A DNA stretch of 6,575 bases from Phyllobacteriaceae bacterium (GCA_012517025.1 JAAYVT010000739.1:1-6575); one strand, 5' to 3'; shown: positions 1 to 6,156, counted from the first letter of the stretch. The notes: generated by a model from the sequence alone, not told the origin. Made by a program: numbers and translations.

Positions 1-2461
1 CCTCGGCATAGCCGGAGACGAAGATGATCTTCAGGTCCGGCCGTGCCTTCCTCAGCTCGCGCAGCAGCGACGGCCCGTCCATCTCCGGCATCACCACGTC
101 GGAGACGACCAGATCGACCGCCCCGCCGGTCTCCTCCATCACCGCCAGCGCCTCGGTGCCGGTGCCGGCCTCGTGCACGGTGTAGCCGCGCGAGGCGAGC
201 GCGCGGGAGGCGAAGGCGCGCACCGCCTCCTCGTCCTCGACCAAGAGGATCGTCGCCGAGCCGGTCAGATCGGCGGCGCCGGAGGGCTGATCCGAGCGCC
301 CGGCCTCCGCCGCTTCCGCCGCCTTGGCCGCCTCCGCCGCCGTCTCGACGTGGCGCGGCAGCAAGAGATGGAAGGTGGTGCCCACCCCCACCTCGGACGA
401 GCAATAGACGAAGCCGCCGGTCTGCTTGACGATGCCGTAGACGGTGGAGAGGCCGAGGCCGGTGCCCTGGCCGACCGGCTTGGTGGTGAAGAACGGCTCG
501 AAAATGTTCTCGATGATTTCCGGCGGAATGCCGGTGCCGGTGTCGCCGACCTCGATCAGCACGTAGTCGGCCGCCGGCATCCCCGGCGTCTTGAACGGCA
601 TCTTCTCGTCGGCCGTCACGTTGCGGGTCGAGATCCGCACCCGCCCGCCGTTCGGCATGGCGTCGCGGGCGTTGACGGCGAGATTGACGATCACCTGCTC
701 GAGCTGGCTGGTGTCCGCCTTGATCGGCCACAGATCGCGCCCGTGCACCACTTCGAGCGTCACCTTTTCGCCGAGCAGCCGGCCGAGCAGCATGTGCAGA
801 TCGGCGAGCGTGTCGCCGAACTGGACGACCTCGGGCCTGAGCGTCTGCCGCCGCGAGAACGCCAGCAGCTGGCGCACCAGCGCCGCCGCCCGGTTGGCGT
901 TCTGCTTGATGTTCATGATGTCCTGGAACGACGGATCGGTCGGCCGATGGCTGGCGAGCAAGAGATCGGAGAAGCCGATGATCGCGGTCAGGACGTTGTT
1001 GAAGTCGTGCGCGATGCCGCCGGCGAGCTGGCCGATCGCCTGCATCTTTTGGCTCTGCGCGAAGCGCTGTTCGAGCTCCTGCTGCTCGGTGGTCTCGAGC
1101 GCGTAGACGATCGCCGCCTCGCCCTCGCCGGTGCCCTCCTCGACCGCCGAGACGAAGAACCGCGCCGAGCGCTTCTTCACCGAATCGTCGATCAGCTGCG
1201 CGTCGATCGGCTCGATGTCGCCTTGGGCCGCGAAGGCGGCGGCGAGCGCCTCGGTGAGCTTCGGCCGATCCGCGACGACGACGGTCTCCACCAGACTGCC
1301 GCGCGCCCCCGAGGCGTCGGCCCGCACCATGCCGCCGAAAAGCTCCAGGAACGAAGCGTTGGTCCGGCCGATGGTGCCGTCGTGGGCGATCGAGGCGATG
1401 GCGATCGGGGTGTTGTTGAAGAAGCGCTGGAACCGCACCTCGGCCGCCCGCAGCGCCTCGGAGGCATCCTCGCCGGAGGAACGGTTGATCACCAGGGTGC
1501 GGCTGTCGCCGGGCCGCCCGCTCGCCCCGGTCGGCACTTTGTGCAGCAGGCGAACGGGGAGCGACTGGCCGTTGCGCTTGACGAAGTCGAGGTCGAGCAC
1601 CCGCGTCTTGCCGTCGGCGGCGGTGTCGGAGATCAGCGCCATGCCCTGGCCCTGGACGATGTCCTTGAGCCGGATCGACCCCGCCTCGAACTTGGCGAGA
1701 TCCCAGCCCAGCCAGTCGGCCAACGTCGCGTTGAGATAGGTCAGCCGTCCCGACGGATCGGCCGAGAAGAAGCCGGCCGGCGCGTGGTCGAGGAAGGTGA
1801 CGATCTGCTGCAGCTCCTGGAAGCTCGATTCCTGCCGTTCGCGCTCGCCGGTGACGTCGGAGATCCGCCACGCCGTCAACCGGTCGCCGCCGTCGCGGTC
1901 GGAGGCCGGCGCCAGCGGATCGACGTGGATGCGGTACCACCGCGCGCCCCCCGCCTCGGTGCCGATCGGCGCCCGGGTGCGGATCTCGGTCTCCGCCGCC
2001 CGCCGCGCCCTGACCGCCTCGCCGAGCCGGAACATGTCCTCGCCGACGTCGGGGCTGGCGGCGAAGATCCGCTCGATCGTCCGGAGATCGTTGGCGGTCG
2101 CCGCCTTGGTCAGCCGCGCGTAGGCCTCGTTGGAATAGATGATGCGCCCCTGGTCGTCGGTGACGACCACGCCCTCCGGAAAGCCGTCGAGGAAGACGCT
2201 CGCCAGCGTCGGCCCCTGCGGCCGCGCCCCGAAACGGACGAGCCCGATCGCGCCGGCGAACAGCGCGAACACGCCGACCACCGCGAGCAGGCCGAGAATG
2301 ACCTGGACGTAGGGAGCGGCCTCCTCCGGCTTGACCACCGCCAGCGCCGCCGCCGCGGCGACGAAGGACAGTGCCAGCGCCACCAGGAGCCCGATGCTGC
2401 CGGAGCGCGCCCCCCGATCGATCGTCGGGAGCCGTCCCTGATTGACGTCGTCCTGTTCCAT
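1..2461 (-). CDS. cckA: Hybrid sensor histidine kinase CckA (C-terminus cut by window edge)
   Basis: CckA is an inner-membrane hybrid kinase/phosphatase of the alphaproteobacterial cell-cycle phosphorelay. Phosphate moves from its histidine to its own receiver, then to ChpT, then to CtrA and CpdR. The 820 visible residues show two membrane segments (about 23-43 and 51-75), then PAS-like modules at about 86-205, 215-335 and 343-455. The dimerisation/phosphoacceptor helix has the CckA signature GGIAHDFNNVLTAIIGFSDL with H485. The ATPase domain has the N box NLAVNARDAM (N597), G1 DTGTG (640-644) and G2 GTGLGL (666-671). An Ala/Glu-rich linker (706-721) leads to a receiver with acidic residues E742/D743 and phosphoacceptor D788. 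The sequence leaves the window just after FVSGYAE, so the last receiver strand, its conserved lysine and the stop are missing, perhaps 35-45 residues. The ATG at 2461 is the only start: no ATG, GTG or TTG lies in frame between it and flhB. Its ribosome binding site is weak (GCGAG). It is the last visible gene of the flagellar operon. Identification is firm; the PAS count is my reading. Confidence 0.95.
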   Translation of the reverse strand, partial: MEQDDVNQGRLPTIDRGARSGSIGLLVALALSFVAAAAALAVVKPEEAAPYVQVILGLLAVVGVFALFAGAIGLVRFGARPQGPTLASVFLDGFPEGVVVTDDQGRIIYSNEAYARLTKAATANDLRTIERIFAASPDVGEDMFRLGEAVRARRAAETEIRTRAPIGTEAGGARWYRIHVDPLAPASDRDGGDRLTAWRISDVTGERERQESSFQELQQIVTFLDHAPAGFFSADPSGRLTYLNATLADWLGWDLAKFEAGSIRLKDIVQGQGMALISDTAADGKTRVLDLDFVKRNGQSLPVRLLHKVPTGASGRPGDSRTLVINRSSGEDASEALRAAEVRFQRFFNNTPIAIASIAHDGTIGRTNASFLELFGGMVRADASGARGSLVETVVVADRPKLTEALAAAFAAQGDIEPIDAQLIDDSVKKRSARFFVSAVEEGTGEGEAAIVYALETTEQQELEQRFAQSQKMQAIGQLAGGIAHDFNNVLTAIIGFSDLLLASHRPTDPSFQDIMNIKQNANRAAALVRQLLAFSRRQTLRPEVVQFGDTLADLHMLLGRLLGEKVTLEVVHGRDLWPIKADTSQLEQVIVNLAVNARDAMPNGGRVRISTRNVTADEKMPFKTPGMPAADYVLIEVGDTGTGIPPEIIENIFEPFFTTKPVGQGTGLGLSTVYGIVKQTGGFVYCSSEVGVGTTFHLLLPRHVETAAEAAKAAEAAEAGRSDQPSGAADLTGSATILLVEDEEAVRAFASRALASRGYTVHEAGTGTEALAVMEETGGAVDLVVSDVVMPEMDGPSLLRELRKARPDLKIIFVSGYAE

Positions 2462-2564
2462 GTCGGTCTCGCTCGCACCGCCCCCACGCCCGAGCCGGCG
2501 GACGCGAATCCCCGGCGGTGTCGCTCGAGAAGGTTGCCCGAACCGAACGGTCGGACAAGCGGAA
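2462..2564 (-). other. flhB-cckA spacer, possible internal cckA promoter
   Basis: This is the longest gap in the minus-strand gene run. I see no strong GC hairpin followed by a T tract, only a 4-bp stem (CCGA/TCGG) around 2543-2554, so transcription probably reads through from flhB into cckA. On the minus strand TTGTCC (2551-2556) resembles a -35 element, but the sequence about 17 bases further on (AACCTT) is a poor -10. There is no TTAA CtrA half-site here. A separate cckA promoter is possible but not demonstrated. Confidence 0.3.
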
Positions 2565-3635
2565 TCACCGCCGCCGTTTGTCCTTGAGGCGCATCACGAA
2601 GCCGATCACCTCGGCCACCGCGCGGTAATGTTCCTCCGGGATCTCCTTGTCGATGTCGACGCCGGCGTGCAGGGCCCGGGCGAGCGGTGGGTTCTCGACG
2701 ATCGGCACCTCGTTGAGAGTGGCGATCTCGCGGATCTTCAGCGCCACCGCGTCGGCGCCCTTGGCCACCACCATCGGCGCCCGCATGCCGTTCTCGTATT
2801 TGAGCGCCACCGCGAAATGGGTCGGGTTGGTGACCACCACGGTCGCCGTCGGCACCGCCGCCATCATCCGCCGGCGCGCCCGCGCCATCCGCATCTGGCG
2901 GATCTTGCCCTTGATCTCGGGATTGCCTTCGGTCTGCTTGAACTCTTCCTTCAACTCCTCGCGGGTCATGCGCAGGCGCTTCACCCAGCGATGGCGTTGG
3001 AACAGGTAGTCGAGCCCGGCGACGAAGGCCATGACCACCAGCACCGCCCCCATCAGCTTGACCGCGGCCCGCCGCGTCACCTCGAGCACGCCGATCGGCT
3101 CGCTGTTCAAGATCCCCTGCAGATGGATGAATTCCGGCTGCAGCGCGAAGGTCATGGCGGCGGCGACGATGGCGATCTTCGCCACCCCCTTGAGGCCCTG
3201 CATCGCCGAATCGATCGAGAACAGCCGCTTCAGCCCGGACAGCGGCGAGATCTTCGACAGCTTCGGGATCAACGGCTCGAAGGTGAAGAGCAGCCGGTGC
3301 TGGATGGCGTTGCCGCCGACGCCGGCGATCAGGAACAACAGCGCCGGCAACGCCAGCACCCCGCCGATCAGGCCGACCAGATGCAGGAAGATCCGTTCCA
3401 GGGCGCGCGGATCGGTCGCCATCTCGTCGGCGTGGTCGATGAAGGCGGCGAGCGACCGGGAGAGATCGCCGGCCACCCCCTGCGACAGGAAGGCGACGAA
3501 CACGGTGCCCGCCGCCAGCACGAAGAAGGTGGCGAGCTCCTGGCTCTTGACCACGTCGCCGCGCTCGATCGCCTCGTCGATCTTCTTCTGTGTCGGTTCT
3601 TCGGTTTTGGAGTCGTCGTCGTCTTCTTCGGCCAT
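2565..3635 (-). CDS. flhB: Flagellar export switch protein FlhB
   Basis: FlhB is the inner-membrane component of the flagellar type III export apparatus. It gates secretion and switches specificity from rod/hook to filament substrates after self-cleavage. The protein is 356 residues, normal for the family. The N-terminus is acidic and then has the family signature EEPTQKKIDEAIERGDVVKS (12-31). Hydrophobic segments lie at about 36-52, 85-107, 148-166 and 191-210. A basic cytoplasmic linker follows (213-256), and the self-cleavage motif NPTH is intact at 270-273 with cleavage expected between N270 and P271. The C-terminal domain ends normally (ENPPLARALH at 314-323) and has no long extension. 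The ATG at 3635 lies three bases after the fliR stop, with GGGGGA as its ribosome binding site overlapping the end of fliR, so translation is probably coupled. Confidence 0.97.
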   Translation of the reverse strand: MAEEDDDDSKTEEPTQKKIDEAIERGDVVKSQELATFFVLAAGTVFVAFLSQGVAGDLSRSLAAFIDHADEMATDPRALERIFLHLVGLIGGVLALPALLFLIAGVGGNAIQHRLLFTFEPLIPKLSKISPLSGLKRLFSIDSAMQGLKGVAKIAIVAAAMTFALQPEFIHLQGILNSEPIGVLEVTRRAAVKLMGAVLVVMAFVAGLDYLFQRHRWVKRLRMTREELKEEFKQTEGNPEIKGKIRQMRMARARRRMMAAVPTATVVVTNPTHFAVALKYENGMRAPMVVAKGADAVALKIREIATLNEVPIVENPPLARALHAGVDIDKEIPEEHYRAVAEVIGFVMRLKDKRRR

Positions 3636-3638
3636 GCG

Positions 3639-4403
3639 TCATCCCCCGACGAGACGCATCAGCCCGTCGCGGACGTGGTCGAGGTAGACCCCGAGCAACG
3701 CCGTGAGCACCAGGCCGAAGACCAACAGCCCCAGGCCGATCGACAGCGGCATGGCGGCGAAATAGATCTGAAACTGCGGCATCATCTTCTGCAGCATGCC
3801 GAGCCCCAGGTTGAAGACGAGGCCGAAGGCGAGGAACGGCGCCGAGACCTGCAGACCGACCTTGAACGATTCGGCGGTCAGCGTCACCGCGGTCTCGGCG
3901 AAGTCGCCCGACGGCACCCAGTGGCCCGGCGGAAACAGCGTGAAGCTCGACGCCATCGCCGAGATCGCGACCAGATGCAGGTCGGTGACGAAGATCAGCG
4001 TGACCACCGCCAGCGACAGGAAGTTGCCGACGATCACCCCCTGCTGACCCTGGGTCGGGTCGACCGTCATGGCGAAGCCGAGGCCGAGCTGGGTGGCGAT
4101 GGTGGCGCCGGCCACCTGCGCGCCGGCGAGCAGGATCCGCGTCACCATGCCGACGAACAGCCCGACGATCAGTTCGCCGCCGAGCATCGTCAGCATCCCC
4201 GGCGTCGATTTCGACAATCCCGCCGGATAGAGCCCGGTCACCACCGGATGCAACGCCAGGGTCAGGAAGAAGGCGAAGACCAGCCGGACCCGGGTCGGCA
4301 CCGACGTCTCGCCGATGCCCGGCACCAACATGCAGATCGCCCCGAGACGAGCGAAGGCGAGCAGATAATGCAGCGCCACCTCGGGCAGCAGATGGACGAC
4401 CAT
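3639..4403 (-). CDS. fliR: Flagellar export gate protein FliR
   Basis: FliR is part of the FliPQR export gate, the pore complex through which rod, hook and filament subunits leave the cytoplasm. The 254-residue length is typical. The protein is strongly hydrophobic with about five or six membrane segments (about 10-30, 40-58, 73-95, 122-150, 187-203 and 215-240). Family-typical stretches include GELIVGLFVGMVTRI (76-90), the polar turn TVDPTQGQQ (113-121) and GMLQKMMPQFQIYFAAMPL (202-220). The ATG at 4403 is eight bases from the fliQ stop. The fliQ TGA lies inside the fliR ribosome binding site (TGAGGGG), an arrangement that favours coupled translation and matched levels of gate subunits. It is followed three bases later by flhB. 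Confidence 0.97.
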   Translation of the reverse strand: MVVHLLPEVALHYLLAFARLGAICMLVPGIGETSVPTRVRLVFAFFLTLALHPVVTGLYPAGLSKSTPGMLTMLGGELIVGLFVGMVTRILLAGAQVAGATIATQLGLGFAMTVDPTQGQQGVIVGNFLSLAVVTLIFVTDLHLVAISAMASSFTLFPPGHWVPSGDFAETAVTLTAESFKVGLQVSAPFLAFGLVFNLGLGMLQKMMPQFQIYFAAMPLSIGLGLLVFGLVLTALLGVYLDHVRDGLMRLVGG

Positions 4404-4411
4404 GACGCCCC

Positions 4412-4678
4412 TCAGCCGCTCGCCGCGATGTGTTCCATGATCCGCGCGAAATAGCCGGAGAGCTGCGCCGCCATGAACGGGAAGGTGATCAGCATGGTGG
4501 CGAAGATCGCCAGGATCTTCGGCACGTAGACGAGCGTCGCTTCCTGGATCTGGGTCACCGCTTGCAGCAGGCCGACGATCACGCCGACGACGAGGCCGAC
4601 CACCATCACCGGCGCCGCGGTGAGCACCAGCGTGACGATGCCGTCGCGCGCGATGTCGAAGATGTCCGCCCCGGTCAT
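4412..4678 (-). CDS. fliQ: Flagellar export gate protein FliQ
   Basis: FliQ is the small two-helix membrane subunit that wraps around FliP/FliR in the export gate. At 88 residues it has the standard family length. Two hydrophobic helices (about 15-38 and 55-74) flank the conserved hairpin QAVTQIQEATLVYVPK (39-54), the best family signature in the sequence. The ATG at 4678 follows the fliE stop by 32 bases, and a G-rich ribosome binding site (GGGAGCGGGGA) lies in that spacer. The next gene is fliR. The usual partner fliP is not in this window. Confidence 0.96.
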   Translation of the reverse strand: MTGADIFDIARDGIVTLVLTAAPVMVVGLVVGVIVGLLQAVTQIQEATLVYVPKILAIFATMLITFPFMAAQLSGYFARIMEHIAASG

Positions 4679-4710
4679 CGTCCCCGCTCCCGCCGACCGA
4701 GGACCTCGCC

Positions 4711-5025
4711 TCAGATCGGCATCTTCATGATCTCTTCGTAGGCCGAGATGACCTTGTCGCGCAGCGCCACCACCGTCTCGAAGGTCGCCTGGGTCTCGGC
4801 CACCGCCGTCACCACGTCGACCACGTCGGCCTTGCCGCCGGCATAGGCGAGCGCCTTGTCTTCCATCGCCCGGCCCTGGCTCGAGACGTCGCCGACCGCC
4901 TGCTTGAGCATGTCGCCGAAGCTCGGGCCGCCCGTCCCCACCTCGGCAATCTGCCTCGGTTCGGCGCGATTCGTAAGGGCCTGCGTGGCGCGATAGGCAC
5001 CGGCGGCGAGGGCGGAAGGGGTCAT
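4711..5025 (-). CDS. fliE: Flagellar MS-ring/rod junction protein FliE
   Basis: FliE joins the MS ring and export gate to the proximal rod and is the first subunit exported. The protein is 104 residues, normal for the family. The N-terminal 30 residues are variable and Ala-rich. The conserved part starts at PSFGDML (34-40) and continues to the C-terminal helix ETQATFETVVALRDKVISAY (77-96) and EEIMKMPI at the very end, which matches the family ending. The ATG at 5025 follows the flgC stop by 25 bases. Its leader has CGGAGACGCC two bases before the ATG, the same ten bases at the same distance as in front of flgC. Placement next to flgB and flgC fits their joint role in building the proximal rod. 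Confidence 0.95.
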   Translation of the reverse strand: MTPSALAAGAYRATQALTNRAEPRQIAEVGTGGPSFGDMLKQAVGDVSSQGRAMEDKALAYAGGKADVVDVVTAVAETQATFETVVALRDKVISAYEEIMKMPI

Positions 5026-5050
5026 CGGGCGTCTCCGGGCGAAGGGCCGG

Positions 5051-5467
5051 TCAGGCCTTGAGGATGTCGAGGGTCTTGGAGATCATCCGCCGCGTCGCGG
5101 TGACCACGTTGAGGTTGGCCTCGTAGGACCGCTGCGCCTCGCGCATGTCGACGGTCTCCACCAACGAATCGACGTTGGGATATTTGACGTAACCGTTGGC
5201 GTCGGCCGCCGGATGGCCCGGCTCGTAGCGCATCTTGAAGTCGGTCTTGTCGCGCTCGACGCGGCCGAGCGCCACCGTCGCCGCCCCGAGTTCCTTGTCG
5301 AATTTCGACGTGAACGTCGGCACCTTGCGCCGATAGGGATCCTGGTTCGGGCTGCGGGTGGTCGAATCGGCGTTGGCGATGTTCTCCGCGATCACCCGCA
5401 TCCGCCCGTTCTGGGCCCGCAGGCCCGAGGCGGCGATCTTCAGCGACTGCATGAATTCCATCGTCAT
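5051..5467 (-). CDS. flgC: Flagellar proximal rod protein FlgC
   Basis: FlgC is one of the proximal rod subunits of the flagellar axle, exported through the FliPQR/FlhB gate. It has 138 residues, close to the usual 130-140. The N-terminal rod motif is clear (MQSLKIAASGLRAQNGRMRV, 6-25, then AENIANADST). The middle has the FlgC-type stretch EPGHPAADANGYVKYPNV (82-99). The C-terminal helix, with SYEANLNVVTATRRMISKTL at 114-133, is typical of axial proteins and forms a coiled coil with the N-terminal helix. The ATG at 5467 has CGGAGACGCC upstream; a second in-frame ATG two codons later (5461) could also serve. The flgB stop is 21 bases upstream. Confidence 0.97.
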   Translation of the reverse strand: MTMEFMQSLKIAASGLRAQNGRMRVIAENIANADSTTRSPNQDPYRRKVPTFTSKFDKELGAATVALGRVERDKTDFKMRYEPGHPAADANGYVKYPNVDSLVETVDMREAQRSYEANLNVVTATRRMISKTLDILKA

Positions 5468-5488
5468 GAGGCGTCTCCGAAGGTCGGA

Positions 5489-5902
5489 TCACTTGCGCCC
5501 GAGCGCGGTTCTGAGGAGGCCGAGCGACTGCTGGTAGAGCGTCGCGGCGGTCTGGTAGTCGAGCTGGTTCTCCGCCGACTTGGTCATCTGCTCCTCGAGA
5601 TCGACCGCGTTGCCCGACGGCGTCACCTCGAAGTCGCCCTTGCGGGTGCCGGCGAAATTGCCTTTGCCGGCGCCGCCGATGTGACCGGGCTCGGTCACCG
5701 CGAGGCTCACCGCCGGGGCCCGCATCCGCCCCGAGGTCGCCGCCGCCACCGCCGGCGGCAGCGTCGGCTCGGCGAGATCCTTGGCGCGATAGTGCGGGGT
5801 GTCGGCGTTGGCGACGTTCTCGGCGATCACCCGTTGACGCGCCTGATGCCACTGCATCCGCGTCTTTAACGCGTCCATCAGTCCGAGATCGCCGATCGCC
5901 AT
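5489..5902 (-). CDS. flgB: Flagellar proximal rod protein FlgB
   Basis: FlgB is the most proximal rod subunit, placed next to FliE at the base of the flagellar axle. From the ATG at 5902 the protein has 137 residues, the normal size. The rod-family N-terminus is present (TRMQWHQARQRVIAENVANA, 14-33, then DTPHYRAKDL), as is the conserved PSGNAVDLEEQM (95-106) and the C-terminal helix (about 107-132). I chose the ATG at 5902 because the family N-terminus starts there and GGGGAGG sits eight bases upstream. An in-frame TTG at 5926 would add eight residues (MRGGEARV) and has its own GGGAGG, so a longer form cannot be excluded. flgB is the first gene of the operon and lies 66 bases from the CtrA-type box. 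Confidence 0.95.
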   Translation of the reverse strand: MAIGDLGLMDALKTRMQWHQARQRVIAENVANADTPHYRAKDLAEPTLPPAVAAATSGRMRAPAVSLAVTEPGHIGGAGKGNFAGTRKGDFEVTPSGNAVDLEEQMTKSAENQLDYQTAATLYQQSLGLLRTALGRK

Positions 5903-5945
5903 GACCCGAGCCTCCCCGCCGCGCAAACGTCCTCCCGTCGCGATG

Positions 5946-5958
5946 GGCAGATCCTGCC
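5946..5958. other. Small hairpin in the flgB leader
   Basis: GGCAG (5946-5950) and CTGCC (5954-5958) form a perfect 5-bp stem with a 3-base loop. It lies between the CtrA-type box and the flgB start, so it may be in the 5' leader of the flgB transcript. It is short and could be chance in GC-rich DNA. Confidence 0.25.
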
Positions 5959-5968
5959 GCCGGCATGG

Positions 5969-5983
5969 TTAACGAAGGGTTAA
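5969..5983 (-). promoter_or_regulatory. CtrA-type binding box upstream of flgB
   Basis: The sequence TTAACGAAGGGTTAA (read as TTAACCCTTCGTTAA on the minus strand) is an exact match to TTAA-N7-TTAA, the known recognition pattern for the response regulator CtrA. On the minus strand the flanking bases extend this to two TTAACC units 11 bases apart, the second followed by AT. Its position, 66 bases upstream of the flgB ATG, suits activation of the flgB-cckA operon. It is 181 bases from the fliO-like ATG, less suited to that direction. The exact match in a region where TTAA is otherwise rare makes chance unlikely; binding itself is inferred. Confidence 0.82.
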
Positions 5984-6011
5984 TCGCCTGCATCGTCACG
6001 GCACCGGCTTC

Positions 6012-6039
6012 GACGAGGCGCGCGTCGATCTCGTCTTTT
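6012..6039 (+). terminator. Weak terminator-like stem-loop
   Basis: GACGAG (6012-6017) and CTCGTC (6030-6035) form a 6-bp stem with a 12-base loop, followed by TTTT (6036-6039) on the plus strand. The loop is large and the T tract short. No plus-strand gene ends here, so a terminator would only make sense for antisense or short upstream transcription. It may be chance. Confidence 0.18.
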
Positions 6040-6093
6040 CCGTGAACATCCGGTAAAGGGGAGGCGTCGGGACGGCAACTTCTGCCGGGATCG

Positions 6094-6099
6094 TTTAAC
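6094..6099 (+). promoter_or_regulatory. CtrA half-site upstream of the fliO-like gene
   Basis: TTTAAC contains a TTAAC half-site 65 bases upstream of the fliO-like start. No second TTAA lies seven bases away on either side. CtrA can act at half-sites in some promoters, so this may give the divergent gene its own weaker CtrA input. The overlapping TAACAT (6096-6101) also looks partly like a -10 element, but there is no good -35 before it. Confidence 0.35.
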
Positions 6100-6113
6100 A
6101 TACGGCCGTCACG

Positions 6114-6140
6114 GGAGATTCGAACCGCGTTCGAACCTCC
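6114..6140. repeat. 11-bp inverted repeat next to the fliO-like ribosome binding site
   Basis: The left arm GGAGATTCGAA (6114-6124) and right arm TTCGAACCTCC (6130-6140) are complementary at 10 of 11 positions around a 5-base centre, CCGCG. After three unpaired bases on each side, CGTC (6107-6110) and GACG (6144-6147) pair again. The same bases can be read as a direct repeat of TTCGAACC (6119-6126 and 6130-6137) with an 11-base period. It ends only seven bases before the ribosome binding site of the fliO-like gene. It could be an operator for a dimeric regulator or a leader RNA hairpin that limits translation. There is no T tract, so it is not a usual terminator. Confidence 0.6.
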
Positions 6141-6147
6141 GACGACG

Positions 6148-6156
6148 AAGGAGGAT
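6148..6156 (+). promoter_or_regulatory. Ribosome binding site of the fliO-like gene
   Basis: AAGGAGGAT is a near-perfect Shine-Dalgarno sequence with AGGAGG ending ten bases before the ATG at 6165, and it decides that start. A second ATG at 6155 lies inside this motif but in another frame. It is much stronger than the sites of most genes in the opposite operon and directly abuts the inverted repeat at 6114-6147. Confidence 0.8.

Noticed and set aside
307..346. Repeated GCCGCC/CTCCGCCGCC units resembling a short tandem repeat
   Set aside because: The units are irregular and are explained as codons of the Ala-rich CckA linker; not a CRISPR or structural repeat array.
173..2587. An 804-codon open frame on the plus strand opposite cckA
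   Set aside because: It is antisense to the complete CckA catalytic core, has an Arg/Asp/Gly/Leu-rich composition with no family motif, and arises because GC-rich codons on one strand rarely give stops on the other.
2110..3642. A 510-codon minus-strand frame spanning flhB and the start of cckA
   Set aside because: It is an out-of-frame reading of both genes, Arg/Gly/Asp-rich, whereas the flhB and cckA frames carry the conserved motifs.
2442..4454. A 670-codon plus-strand frame opposite flhB and fliR
   Set aside because: Its His/Gln/Arg/Asp-rich translation has no recognisable fold, and it lies antisense to two well-conserved membrane proteins whose hydrophobic codons produce this pattern.
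6100..6145. Possible tRNA T-arm on the minus strand (GGTTCGAATC)
   Set aside because: The TTCGAA match comes from the inverted repeat. There is no anticodon arm, D arm or acceptor stem around it, so no tRNA.
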